Assembly (NCBI GenBank): GCA_026984895.1
Contig: JALSRF010000393.1
Coordinates: forward strand, 1-8,867
Direction: 5' to 3'
DNA: 8,867 nucleotides
Source: Paracoccaceae bacterium
GTDB lineage: Bacteria; Pseudomonadota; Alphaproteobacteria; Rhodobacterales; Rhodobacteraceae
Part shown: piece after piece, positions 1-7,429 of the stretch
Layout: each line of letters begins with the position of its first letter
Numbering within the stretch: the stretch's first letter is position 1
The notes under the pieces: model-generated
Database searches by the model: none
The model's input: the letters and a program-made list of their open reading frames with translations, nothing else
Told to the model about the DNA's origin: nothing
Program-made: the position numbers and the translations under genes

Positions 1-729
1 CATGCAGTACCAGAACCCCGGGTGACGATAGGCCATCAGCTCTCCCATCTCCAGCAGCTTGGGCAGGGGGCCCTGCTCCCACATGACGGTGTCGCCGTTC
101 ACATCGTCGATCACGTCGAAAACCTCGGGCTCGATCACGAAGAAGCCGCCGTTGATCCAGTCGACCCTGTTTTCGGGCTTTTCGTCGAATCGTTCCACCT
201 TGCCGTCCTCGCGCACCGACAGGTGGCCGAAGGTGGTCAGCGGGCGCACCGTTGTCATGGTCACCAGCTTGCCGTGGCTGCGGTGGAAGGCCAGCAGATC
301 GTCGATGTTCACGTTCGACACGCCGTCGCCATAGGTCAGCATGAAGGTCTCGTTGCCGAGATAGGGCTTCAGCCGGGCCAGCCGGCCGCCGGTCATGGTC
401 TCCACGCCGGTGTCTATGAGGTCCACCACCCAGGGCGGGGTCGGCGCCATGTCGGGCGCGTCGCCTTCCGGCTCGCCGAACAGTTCGCGGTTGGTGAAAT
501 CGACCCTGAGGTTGCCGCTATACTGGCACAGGTCGGAAATATACTTCTTGATCATGTCGCCCATGTAGCCGAGCGCCAGCACGAACTCATGGTGCCCGTA
601 GACCGAATAGTGCTGCATGATGTGCCAGAGAATCGGTCGGTTGGCGATCTCGACAAGGGGCTTGGGGCGGATGCGGGTTTCCTCGACCAGTCTCGACCCC
701 TTGCCGCCGGCGAAAATTGCGACCTTCAC
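1..729 (-). CDS. rfbF: Glucose-1-phosphate cytidylyltransferase (3' end cut off by window)
   Basis: This enzyme would convert CTP and glucose-1-phosphate to CDP-glucose and pyrophosphate in the cytoplasm, the first step to CDP-linked deoxysugars used in O-antigen or exopolysaccharide. The 243 visible codons begin MKVAIFAGGKGSRLVEETRI; the nucleotide-binding G-G-x-G-S-R-L loop is at residues 8-14 and R-P-K-P-L-V-E-I follows at about 22-28. YGDG with the probable metal-binding Asp is at 133-136, NGGFFV at 193-198, and the family motif W-E-Q-G-P-L-P at 217-223. The tail YRHPGFWYCM matches the conserved 'GFWQCMD' region near the family C-terminus, so perhaps 10-20 residues are missing to the left. 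The start is GTG at 729-727, chosen because GGAGG lies 8 bases upstream (738-742) and the family N-terminus begins there. It is divergent from the beta-helix gene. Downstream genes, possibly rfbG-like, would lie left of the window. The general nucleotidyltransferase identity is very secure; CDP-glucose specificity is inferred from the motif set. Confidence 0.9.
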   Translation of the reverse strand, partial: MKVAIFAGGKGSRLVEETRIRPKPLVEIANRPILWHIMQHYSVYGHHEFVLALGYMGDMIKKYISDLCQYSGNLRVDFTNRELFGEPEGDAPDMAPTPPWVVDLIDTGVETMTGGRLARLKPYLGNETFMLTYGDGVSNVNIDDLLAFHRSHGKLVTMTTVRPLTTFGHLSVREDGKVERFDEKPENRVDWINGGFFVIEPEVFDVIDDVNGDTVMWEQGPLPKLLEMGELMAYRHPGFWYCM

Positions 730-892
730 TGCGCTGTCCTCCGTCTGCCCCGCCCGGCCCTGCATAGCGAGCGTGAATTGCAATGTCGCGCGCCCGGCGC
801 ACGGCTCTGCTTAACACACGAGGATCATGAACTTTAACCGGAACCTCGGGCCACTGTTTCCAGAGCATGAACAGTCTGTCTCCCGCTGGCGC

Positions 893-1010
893 GGCAGGGC
901 CCGGCTTTTGCGAATCCCGGCGCGCCTCCTGCCGCCGAAATCGGCGGATTTCCGTTGGCCCGGACCGATTCTAGGCGGCAATCCGCCAGAACCGGCCACC
1001 GGGCCCTGCC
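893..1010. repeat. 12-bp perfect inverted repeat enclosing two hairpins
   Basis: GGCAGGGCCCGG at 893-904 is the exact reverse complement of CCGGGCCCTGCC at 999-1010. Between the arms are two more compact hairpins: CCGCCG-AAAT-CGGCGG at 932-947 (plus an extra A-T closing pair) and GGCGG-CAAT-CCGCC at 974-987. Together they could fold as a branched structure in RNA or a cruciform in DNA. No flanking target-site duplication is visible, so there is no direct support for a miniature transposon. A structured leader of rfbF (minus strand) or a regulatory element is possible; function unknown. Confidence 0.55.
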
Positions 1011-1030
1011 CGCCTTGAGTCCGCCCGCAA

Positions 1031-1093
1031 GAAACCAAAAAGTTGCCATAAAGCTCGCCGCAAATGTTCGGCGAAATTGAAGCAAACGGTTTC
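1031..1093. repeat. Nested inverted repeat in A+T-richer tract
   Basis: GAAACC (1031-1036) pairs with GGTTTC (1088-1093), TTGC (1043-1046) with GCAA (1082-1085), and TCGCCG (1055-1060) with CGGCGA (1069-1074) around the 8-base loop CAAATGTT. The three pairs are nearly concentric. This tract is less GC-rich than its surroundings, which fits a promoter or regulator-binding zone between the divergent genes. The individual arms are short, so chance is a real alternative. Confidence 0.35.
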
Positions 1094-1195
1094 TTTTTCG
1101 CCCGCCATTCGCCTGCCCCGGGCCCTCTGCTCCGAGAACCCGAGGCTCACAACCTGACACCCGGCTGCCGCCGAACACGAAAGCACCGATGCGCC

Positions 1196-1245
1196 CCGAC
1201 GGCCCACCCGCATATCTGTCAGACGGGAAATGTCCCGCCCGTCGG
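1196..1245 (+). promoter_or_regulatory. Possible leader stem-loop upstream of the beta-helix gene
   Basis: CCGACGG (1196-1202) is the reverse complement of CCGTCGG (1239-1245) and encloses the tight hairpin CGGGA-AATG-TCCCG (1224-1237). An alternative pairing GACGGG (1222-1227) with CCCGTC (1238-1243) would compete with both. The element ends about 70 bases before the start codon at 1317, so it could be part of the mRNA leader if transcription starts upstream. No known riboswitch class is recognised. Confidence 0.35.
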
Positions 1246-1306
1246 CGCGTGCCCCTTCGTGCCAGTTCCCTCGTTCCCGACACAAACACTGCCCAGCCGC
1301 CATTCC

Positions 1307-1311
1307 AGGAG
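1307..1311 (+). promoter_or_regulatory. Ribosome binding site deciding the beta-helix gene start
   Basis: AGGAG lies 5 bases before ATG at 1317. The same frame stays open upstream to an ATG at 1230, but that start has no comparable site and would add 29 residues rich in Arg, Pro and His in front of the hydrophobic N-terminal segment, so 1317 is preferred. Confidence 0.75.
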
Positions 1312-1316
1312 AATTC

Positions 1317-4300
1317 ATGCCGGTCTTCCAGCTCTTCATAGGTCTGCTGCTCGCCTTTTTCGGAAGCATGGGGAACAGCACCGGCGCGCGTGCCGGCGCT
1401 GCCACCCTGCTGGACAGGCGCGACCCCACCCTGCCGGGAAGCGACCACGGCCTTACCCTGGTAAATATCGACGATCCGGCCATTACCGAGATTGCCCCCC
1501 ACCCATATGACCCGGACCCCGACAACTCCGGCCCGGCCAGCACGACGCCCCATGACCCGGACCCCGACAACTCCGGCCCGGCCAGCACGACGCCCCCCGA
1601 CCCGGACCCCGACAACTCGGGTCCGCTCAATACCGGGACCGGCAGCACGGGCGGCAGCACGGGCGGCGGCACGGGGGACAGCACAGGCGGCGGCACGACC
1701 GTTATCGCCGACAATGGCACCCCGATCACACCGGTTACGCCCCCGGCACCGGGCCCGATCTCGCCGCCGGTGCAGACCGCAGGAACAGGCGGCGACGGCG
1801 GAGCGGTGGCGCACACGCTGCTGCCCGCGGACGGCTCTGCCATCACCGTTACCGCCGGGCGCGTCTCCACGCTCGATGTGGCCAACAGCGCCAATGTCTC
1901 CTCGGTGCAGATCATGCAGGGCCCGCAGGCCGGAAACCTGACCGTCAACCCGGACCATTCGCTGGCGCTGGTGATGTCGGATTCCAGCTATACCGGCCCG
2001 CTGTCCTTCTCCTACCAGGTGACCTACAACGACGGCACCACCTCGACGCTCACCTCGAACGTCAATGCGGTGGCGGGGCCGGAACAGGCCGGATGGGGGC
2101 TGGGCAACTTCTACAATCTGCAGGCCGACAGCGCCGGCAAGGCCATCGTGGAATACGGCACCAACCACCGCGCGGTCTATGTGTCGGGCGACCCGAACGC
2201 CCTGACCCTTCAGGACATCGCCGCGCGCGAGGGGATCAACGTCAACCAGATCGATGCCAACTGGTTGATAAACCACCCGCAATACGGGTCTTCCCAGGGC
2301 ATGGCACTGGATCAGCAGGCCGGCTCCATGCTGTGGTCGTCGATCACCGGGCGCGGCGCCGCGCCCTCGTCCGACTGGCTGATGCTGGAACGCGGCTTCA
2401 GCTATGACGGCCTGGGCCGGCTGATCGAGCGCGGCACCCACGGCGAAAGCGAACTGCACCCGATCTACGTGGGCGCCTATGGCTCGGGCAGCAAGCCCCT
2501 GGTCACCTCGCAGGTGCAGATCTTCCAGAACAGCAACGACAATATCGTCATTCAGGATATTGCCTTCTCCAAGGGCGTGATGGCGCTTTCGGGCAACAAC
2601 ATCCTGATGGACAATGTCTATGTCACCGGCACCGACGGCCTGAACATCCAGAACATCCACGGCTTTACGCTGCAGAATTCGAACATCATCGATGTGATCA
2701 AGCCGGCGCCGGCCAACGGCTCGTCCTGGGTGCCGCACGCGGACCGCGCCAGCGGCGCCTTCTTCAAGAACACCCACGACCTGCTGCTGCAAAACAACCT
2801 GTTCGATCACAACGGCTGGGCAGACGGCTATGACTACAACCTGTCCGGGCAGAACGGCCAGCCTCCCAGCATGTTCAGCCAGAACGTCTATATCCAGTAC
2901 GACAACACCGATGTGACCTTCCGCGACAACATCACCATGCGCGGCGCCTCCTTCGGGGCCAACATCCGCTCGGGCGGGTTCATCGAGGACAACGTTTTCC
3001 TGGACAACAACGCCGCGCTGAACGCCTTCGGCGGCAACTACCTGAACCATGGCTATGTCGGAAACTACTCGCTGCTCAGCGACAACGTCATTACCTCGGC
3101 CGGCTACAAGACCGTGGCCCAGGGCCAGGGCGCGCTGTCCCAGGGGCTGACCGATGCCGGGGCCATGACGACCATGGTCGACAACATCATCGCCCACCTG
3201 GCCGATCCCAACAACCCGGCCGAGCTGGCTTCGAAGGTGTTCACCAACCAGGCTTTCCAGAGCACCGGCCAGCCGGCCTTTTACAACGATACGGTCATCT
3301 ACAACTGGCTGGGCAGCAACAACCTGTCCGAGGCCGCAACGCGCAACATCAACACCGGCGGGCTGGACCAGAACGTTCTCGACCAGACCACCATCCAGCA
3401 ATTTACCGCGCAGCTCCTCGGCCAGCAGACCGCCACCATTACCGATCTGGCCGACTACCTGCGCGCGCAGGCCTCGGGGAATCTGTCGCATGTGGTCGAT
3501 TCGGACCTGATCGTCAACTTCTTCCAGCAGGGATTCGGGCTGGCCGCGCATTTCCGGCCGGCGGCCACCACCGTGCGTTTCGTGCCCAACAGCCTTGGCG
3601 ACGGGATGCGGTGGGACAACCGGCTGAACTGGGACACCCAGGACCTGCCCGGCACCCATAGCGGAGACAGTGTCGATCTGGCCGGAAACTGGGTCTATTA
3701 CGGCGGAACAAGCACGATTCAGAACTTCGACTTCGGCTCTGGCGGCAAGCTTCACGTCGATCATGGCTACCTTGACGTCAACGGCGCGATCAATGTCGGA
3801 ACCAACGGCGCCGAGTTGCAGATCGACAATGCCGGGCAGTTCTGGAGCTCGGGCTATACGGACAGCGATCTGCTGACGATCGATGCCGCCGGCGGCCGTT
3901 TCGCCAATACCGGCCTGTTCCACGGCCACACCGACATGACGATCTCGGACAATGCGCAGGTGATCCTGGCCACCGACGGGGCCACCTTCGATCTTACCGA
4001 CGGCTCGACCATGTCGATCGTGGGCAGCAATGTCTCCGTCGGCTTCGACGGGGCCGGCAGCGGCCCGGCGGTGATGCGCCTGGGCAGCCAGTCCACCCTG
4101 GATTTCACCGCCCAGGGCGGGCAACTCGGCTCGATCTCGGAATTCCGCAGCGGGTTTTACGGGCCGAACGCCCCTTCGGTTCATTCCGGCATCGATCTGG
4201 GCTCTTCCACGCTGTCGCTGGACCTTACCGGCGTCACCAGCGGCTCTTCGACCCTGATCAACGTCGATCAGATCATGGGAACCTTCAGCCAGGTTGCCGT

Positions 4301-4589
4301 CACCGGGCTGGCCGGCAACCAGGATGCAACCGTCGTCATCGATTACACCAACGACACGGTCACCCTGCAGATGGGACAGGCCGGGGCCGGCTCCGGGGCG
4401 GTGAACATCACCACCCAGGGCGACCCGAACGCGCTGGCAACCGATCCCACGGCAGCCGATATCTGGAATGCGCTGACGATGAACCAGCCGGTGCTGCCGA
4501 TGGATGCACCCGGCACGCTGAGCGATCCGGGCCTGTCCACGCTGGACCCCACCGCGCACCACGATCCGTTGCTGATGGGATCGCCCTGA
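1317..4589 (+). CDS. Large secreted right-handed parallel beta-helix protein
   Basis: This 1090-residue protein is probably exported and acts on or with a surface polysaccharide; its exact function is unknown. A hydrophobic stretch at residues 6-15 followed by A-R-A (24-26) resembles a Sec signal peptide, though the N-terminus lacks the usual Lys/Arg. Residues 65-103 carry Asp/Pro repeats, followed by a Gly/Thr/Ser linker to about 128. Residues about 165-252 look like an Ig- or cadherin-like beta domain (NLTV...LSFSYQVTYNDGT). The motif HPIYVGAYGSGSKP (381-394) introduces a run of N-x-x-(I/V/L)-x-(D/N)-(N/V) rungs over about 400-600, typical of pectate-lyase-like helices such as alginate lyases and epimerases. 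A second Gly/Asn-rich beta region (about 766-1020, with GDSVDLAGNWVYYGG) resembles autotransporter passenger rungs. No RTX calcium repeats and no outer-membrane barrel are visible. It is divergent from rfbF, which supports a polysaccharide role by context only. An adhesin is the main alternative. Confidence 0.85.
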   Translation: MPVFQLFIGLLLAFFGSMGNSTGARAGAATLLDRRDPTLPGSDHGLTLVNIDDPAITEIAPHPYDPDPDNSGPASTTPHDPDPDNSGPASTTPPDPDPDNSGPLNTGTGSTGGSTGGGTGDSTGGGTTVIADNGTPITPVTPPAPGPISPPVQTAGTGGDGGAVAHTLLPADGSAITVTAGRVSTLDVANSANVSSVQIMQGPQAGNLTVNPDHSLALVMSDSSYTGPLSFSYQVTYNDGTTSTLTSNVNAVAGPEQAGWGLGNFYNLQADSAGKAIVEYGTNHRAVYVSGDPNALTLQDIAAREGINVNQIDANWLINHPQYGSSQGMALDQQAGSMLWSSITGRGAAPSSDWLMLERGFSYDGLGRLIERGTHGESELHPIYVGAYGSGSKPLVTSQVQIFQNSNDNIVIQDIAFSKGVMALSGNNILMDNVYVTGTDGLNIQNIHGFTLQNSNIIDVIKPAPANGSSWVPHADRASGAFFKNTHDLLLQNNLFDHNGWADGYDYNLSGQNGQPPSMFSQNVYIQYDNTDVTFRDNITMRGASFGANIRSGGFIEDNVFLDNNAALNAFGGNYLNHGYVGNYSLLSDNVITSAGYKTVAQGQGALSQGLTDAGAMTTMVDNIIAHLADPNNPAELASKVFTNQAFQSTGQPAFYNDTVIYNWLGSNNLSEAATRNINTGGLDQNVLDQTTIQQFTAQLLGQQTATITDLADYLRAQASGNLSHVVDSDLIVNFFQQGFGLAAHFRPAATTVRFVPNSLGDGMRWDNRLNWDTQDLPGTHSGDSVDLAGNWVYYGGTSTIQNFDFGSGGKLHVDHGYLDVNGAINVGTNGAELQIDNAGQFWSSGYTDSDLLTIDAAGGRFANTGLFHGHTDMTISDNAQVILATDGATFDLTDGSTMSIVGSNVSVGFDGAGSGPAVMRLGSQSTLDFTAQGGQLGSISEFRSGFYGPNAPSVHSGIDLGSSTLSLDLTGVTSGSSTLINVDQIMGTFSQVAVTGLAGNQDATVVIDYTNDTVTLQMGQAGAGSGAVNITTQGDPNALATDPTAADIWNALTMNQPVLPMDAPGTLSDPGLSTLDPTAHHDPLLMGSP
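1509..1625 (+). repeat. 45-bp in-frame tandem repeat (2.6 copies)
   Basis: Two full units start at 1509 and 1554 and a partial third at 1599, each beginning GACCCGGACCCCGACAAC. They encode DPDPDNSGPASTTP plus one variable residue (H or P). The first two copies are nearly identical at the DNA level, including synonymous positions, which points to recent slippage or unequal exchange. The third copy has two changes near its end. The repeat sits in the low-complexity spacer between the N-terminal hydrophobic segment and the folded domains, where length changes would be tolerated. Confidence 0.9.
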
Positions 4590-4599
4590 GCCGGACAGC

Positions 4600-4632
4600 C
4601 AGGCGGACAGGCCGCGCGAACGCCGCCTGTTT
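4600..4632 (+). terminator. Weak hairpin just after the beta-helix gene
   Basis: CAGGCGG (4600-4606) pairs with CCGCCTG (4623-4629) around a 16-base loop and is followed by only TTT. It begins 10 bases after the stop codon. It may protect the 3' end of the message or contribute to termination, but the T-tract is short and the stronger candidate is at 4692-4716. Confidence 0.4.
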
Positions 4633-4691
4633 GCGCCGGATCACACCTGCCTTGCCCGGGGCGCGCAAGCGGCCCGGCCAGCCGCCCACCC

Positions 4692-4716
4692 GGGCAGGTG
4701 CCCCCCCTGCCCTTTT
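4692..4716 (+). terminator. Intrinsic terminator for the beta-helix gene
   Basis: GGGCAGG (4692-4698) and CCTGCCC (4706-4712) form a 7-bp GC-rich stem with a 7-base loop, followed directly by TTTT (4713-4716). This is a textbook layout on the plus strand, about 100 bases after the stop at 4589 and before the convergent end of parB. The other strand has no T-run after the stem, so it should act mainly on plus-strand transcripts. I see no equally good terminator for parB in 4717-4787. Confidence 0.75.
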
Positions 4717-4787
4717 GCCTGCCGCACCGATTCCAGCGCCGAAACCCGCGCCAGAACCGGCCCGGATCCGGCCATGTGCGACAGGCT

Positions 4788-5888
4788 CTAACGCCGGGCC
4801 AGCCAGGCGACCAGGTCCCGGCGCAGCGCCTCGTCCACTCCCCGGCCACGCAGCACCAGCCGCCCCGGCGCGCCTTCCAGCCTGATCCCCGGCGCGACAT
4901 CCTGACCTGAAACAGTCTCTGTTACGGGGGTTTTTGCCGTTTTTTTCGCGGCATCCGCGGCCCGGGCGGTGTCGGGGGCGTTCTCCTCGTCGCGCGCCCG
5001 GTCATGGCCCCTGCCCGCCGGCGCCGCCGCCTTGAGCGCCCGTTCCAGCAAGGCCAGCTCTTCCTCGGCGGTGGCTGGCATTGCCTTTCGCAACCGGTCG
5101 CGCAGGCGGGTTTCCATCTGCGCATCGGCGTCGAAGGCGCGCACCAGCGCCAGGCCGAGCCGCTCGGAAATCGCCGACGGGAACCGCAACCGGCTGTCAA
5201 GGGCCCGGTAGAGCTTCAGAAAGCTGCCGATCTTCGAGCGTTTCGACCGGCTGACATTGCCGAACAGCCCCTTCAAGGCCAATTTTTCGCTGGAATAGAC
5301 ACTGTTTTCAACCGCCCGCGCCACGATCCTTGCCCGCTCGTAGAACGACAGGCCGGCGCGGATCTCGTTTTCCTCGACCATCGAAAGATAGGCTTCGGAT
5401 GCGTCCTCGGGGCGGCGCAGCAGGGCCAGGACGGTCTCGGGCCCCTGCCCTTGCGCGTACAGCCTGCGCAGCGCGTTCAGCCGCCGCCAGCCGGAAATCA
5501 GCCCGTAACGTCCGTCGCCAAGATCGACCACGTCGATCGGGGTCTGCTGGCCGCGCTGGCGCAGGCTGTCCAGCAGGGCAGCCTGTTCGGTCGCGTCCTC
5601 CTCCATCCGGTCGCGCACCAGATAGGTTTCGTCCACGGAATCTAGGGGCAATTGCATCACCATCCGGCCCTCGGCCCGGGCGCTCTGCAATTCGCCCGCC
5701 ACCTCTTCCAGCGCCGCCTGCGCGGCTGCCTCGCCGGCCACCTGGGCAATTGGCGGGCGCCGCGGCGGGCGCACGGGCTGCACGCCCAGGGGGTTTGCTG
5801 ACCCGGCCGCATCGCTGCCCCAGGCCTTGGTCCGAGGCGCCTTTTGCGTTGCAATTTCGGGCGGGCCCAGCCGCTTGCGTTTTGCCAT
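4788..5888 (-). CDS. parB: ParB/RepB-family plasmid partition protein
   Basis: This 366-residue DNA-binding protein should bind the plasmid centromere and recruit ParA for segregation. After a basic, Pro/Ala-rich N-terminus (1-75), the ParB N-terminal domain runs from about 78 to 180, with I-S-G-W-R-R at 131-136 corresponding to the family's G-E-R-R CTP-binding motif (Trp replaces Glu) and E-N-E-I-R-A-G-L-S at 173-181 matching the 'ENxxRxxLs' box. The central helix-turn-helix part (about 182-265) contains a basic stretch SRSKRSK (213-219). A charged, Ala-rich spacer (about 285-325) leads to a short C-terminal domain, probably for dimerisation (about 330-366, RLVLRGRGVDEALRRDLVAW). The start ATG at 5888 has AGGAGG 8 bases upstream (5897-5902). 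It lies 149 bases downstream of parA on the same strand, so the two are probably one operon, although the spacer is A+T-rich and could hold an extra promoter. Confidence 0.92.
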   Translation of the reverse strand: MAKRKRLGPPEIATQKAPRTKAWGSDAAGSANPLGVQPVRPPRRPPIAQVAGEAAAQAALEEVAGELQSARAEGRMVMQLPLDSVDETYLVRDRMEEDATEQAALLDSLRQRGQQTPIDVVDLGDGRYGLISGWRRLNALRRLYAQGQGPETVLALLRRPEDASEAYLSMVEENEIRAGLSFYERARIVARAVENSVYSSEKLALKGLFGNVSRSKRSKIGSFLKLYRALDSRLRFPSAISERLGLALVRAFDADAQMETRLRDRLRKAMPATAEEELALLERALKAAAPAGRGHDRARDEENAPDTARAADAAKKTAKTPVTETVSGQDVAPGIRLEGAPGRLVLRGRGVDEALRRDLVAWLARR

Positions 5889-5959
5889 TTTCAGTCCCTC
5901 CTGCCCGGCATGATGAGGGCGCGCCGGTTACCATCGTCATACCCCTGCGCACGGCCGGA

Positions 5960-5977
5960 TGTTTCGCATACGAAACA
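5960..5977. other. parS-like palindrome between parA and parB
   Basis: TGTTTCGCATACGAAACA has perfect 7-bp arms, TGTTTCG and CGAAACA, around CATA. Its outer 6 bases on each side, TGTTTC and GAAACA, equal those of the common chromosomal parS TGTTTCACGTGAAACA, but the half-sites are 2 bp further apart. Position between the partition genes supports a ParB-binding centromere. I found no second copy in the window. Confidence 0.7.
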
Positions 5978-5994
5978 GGTGCCGTATAATACCT

Positions 5995-6017
5995 TGAAAA
6001 ATAAGGAAAATTTTTCA
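5995..6017. repeat. A+T-rich inverted repeat beside the parS-like site
   Basis: TGAAAAAT (5995-6002) and ATTTTTCA (6010-6017) are perfect 8-bp inverted arms separated by 7 bases, 18 bases from the parS-like palindrome. A TATAAT/ATTATA motif lies next to it at 5985-5990. The tract could be a bend or IHF-type site, a promoter zone for parB, or the end of the parA message; the stem has too few G-C pairs for a strong terminator. Confidence 0.45.
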
Positions 6018-6037
6018 CTCATCGCTGGAAAGCTCCA

Positions 6038-7423
6038 TCATTCTGCCGCCGCCTGCCCGCGGGCAAGCTCCTCGCGCCGCCAGATGCCGACCAGCAGTTT
6101 CTTGAATTCGGCATAGGTTTCGTCAAACGTGGCGCGCCCGCGGGCGTAGGTTTCGCGGTTGAAATCGCGATAATCCGCCTCGTAAATCCCGTTCACGCTT
6201 TCCCCGGCCTGCCCGATCAGCGCGGTGAAATCCTGCCGGTAGGGGCTGAGCGTGCGCCCCAGGTAGGCCTGCATGAGCCCGGCCATCTCGGCCTGCTGGC
6301 TGGCGTCATAGCGCGTCACCAGCGCGCGCACCGCATCCCATTCGAAGGCCATCTCGGGGCGCCCGAGGGCACGCGCGGCAGTGTTTTCCCCTTCCTCGAT
6401 CGAAGCGAAGGTTGCGTGCAGCATGTCGAAAAACCGCCCCGTGGAATCGAATTCCAGGAACGAGGCACCAAGCGGCACCAGCAGGATGTCGGCCGCCGCC
6501 AGCGCATTGATGGTCAGGTAGCCAAGCGCGGGCGGCGTATCCAGAAAGACGATGTCGTAATCCGCAAGCGCCCCGTCGGCGGCCAGCACATCGCCAAGCG
6601 CATCCCAGAGCTTCCAGCCGCGGCTCTGCATGCGCCAGACCGGGATCTGGAACTCGGACCAGTAAAGGTTCAGTTGCGCCCCGATCAGGTCGATGTTCGG
6701 CCAGTGGGTCTTGTGGATCACGTCCTGCGTGCGCACCTTCAGCGCCTGGCTCAGCGTGTCGTCCAGCGGAACCGGCGCTTCGCCGCGCTCCAGCCGGCGC
6801 TGGTTGTCGGCCTGCAGCGTTTCGCCGTAGTGGCGCGCCAGCAGCGGAAACACCGTGCCCCATTCGTCCTCGACCCGGGCGCCGAAGATCGAGCTCATCG
6901 AGCCCTGGCTGTCGAGGTCGACCATCAGCACCCTGTAGCCGTCGAGCGCCGCCGACATCGCCAGATGCGCGCAGGTCGAGGTCTTGCCGACCCCGCCCTT
7001 GAAATTGGCCAGCGCCACGATCTTGGCCGGCAGCCCCTCGGGGCGGTAGGGCAGGTAGGCCTTGGCCTTCGAGCCCTGGGCCGCGAAATGCACCCTGAGC
7101 TGCAACACCTCGTCAAGGGTGAACCACTTGGCCCCGCCTTCGGTTTCCGAACGCCCCTGCGGCAGATCCGGGTTCTGGCGCAACACCCGGCGGAAATGGG
7201 CCGGGGCCACCGGGATCAGGTATTTGGTGATCTCCCAGGTGGAAAACAGGCGCAGCCGCTTGGCGCCGGTTTCGTCAAGCCCCCGCCCGGCAAGGTCGTC
7301 CCGTCCCTGCTGGCAGGCCAGGGCGATATTCCCGAAGGCTTCGGTGCCCACCGGGGGGTCCAGATCGTCCCTGGCGGTATCGGGGGCGATGTTCAGATAG
7401 GGCGGAAGCGTGTCGCTGCTCAT
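6038..7423 (-). CDS. parA: ParA-family partition ATPase with N-terminal DNA-binding domain
   Basis: This 461-residue Walker-type ATPase should drive plasmid segregation with ParB and repress its own operon. The deviant Walker A motif K-G-G-V-G-K-T-S-T is at 142-150, the A' motif V-D-L-D-S-Q-G at 168-174, and the Walker B region I-V-F-L-D-T-P-P-A-L-G at 291-301. About 135 residues precede the ATPase core, with a likely winged helix at about 60-113 (TWEITKYLI...WFTLDEVLQLRVHF). This is the large type Ia layout also found in RepA of repABC plasmids, and such N-terminal domains bind operators. I chose ATG at 7423 because GAGG lies 6 bases upstream; an in-frame ATG at 7495 would add 24 residues spanning the likely operator at 7436-7463. 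parB follows on the same strand and repA is divergent. The C-terminus (about 410-461) is charged and helical in character. Confidence 0.93.
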   Translation of the reverse strand: MSSDTLPPYLNIAPDTARDDLDPPVGTEAFGNIALACQQGRDDLAGRGLDETGAKRLRLFSTWEITKYLIPVAPAHFRRVLRQNPDLPQGRSETEGGAKWFTLDEVLQLRVHFAAQGSKAKAYLPYRPEGLPAKIVALANFKGGVGKTSTCAHLAMSAALDGYRVLMVDLDSQGSMSSIFGARVEDEWGTVFPLLARHYGETLQADNQRRLERGEAPVPLDDTLSQALKVRTQDVIHKTHWPNIDLIGAQLNLYWSEFQIPVWRMQSRGWKLWDALGDVLAADGALADYDIVFLDTPPALGYLTINALAAADILLVPLGASFLEFDSTGRFFDMLHATFASIEEGENTAARALGRPEMAFEWDAVRALVTRYDASQQAEMAGLMQAYLGRTLSPYRQDFTALIGQAGESVNGIYEADYRDFNRETYARGRATFDETYAEFKKLLVGIWRREELARGQAAAE

Positions 7424-7429
7424 GGCTGA

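Larger units (their letters stand above)
730..1316. other. Divergent intergenic region with inverted repeats, no gene seen
   Basis: This 587-base gap separates the divergent starts of rfbF and the beta-helix gene, so it should carry promoters for both, but I cannot place a convincing -35/-10 pair on either strand. Open frames here are short or are extensions of shadows of the flanking genes, with no recognisable protein. The region holds several inverted repeats listed separately (893-1010, 1031-1093, 1196-1245). It also contains a 6-bp inverted repeat ACTGTT/AACAGT with an 11-base spacer at 853-875, a spacing compatible with a dimeric regulator site but weak on its own. Confidence 0.6.

Noticed and set aside
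834..4562. A 1242-codon open frame on the minus strand across the beta-helix gene and its upstream gap
   Set aside because: It is antisense to the beta-helix gene. The plus-strand product has ordered beta-helix motifs, a ribosome binding site and a terminator, while the minus-strand product is a low-complexity Val/Gly/Ala/Arg text with no family resemblance. Long antisense frames are common in GC-rich genes.
4762..4771. Palindrome CCGGATCCGG downstream of parB as a terminator or protein site
   Set aside because: It has no loop and no T-run on either strand, and a 10-bp GC-rich palindrome of this kind is not rare at this base composition.
5891..6022. A 43-residue open frame between parA and parB (minus strand, starting MSEKFSLFFK)
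   Set aside because: It has only a weak GGAG 10 bases upstream, overlaps the parS-like palindrome and A+T inverted repeat, and resembles nothing known. It could be a coupling leader, but there is no support.
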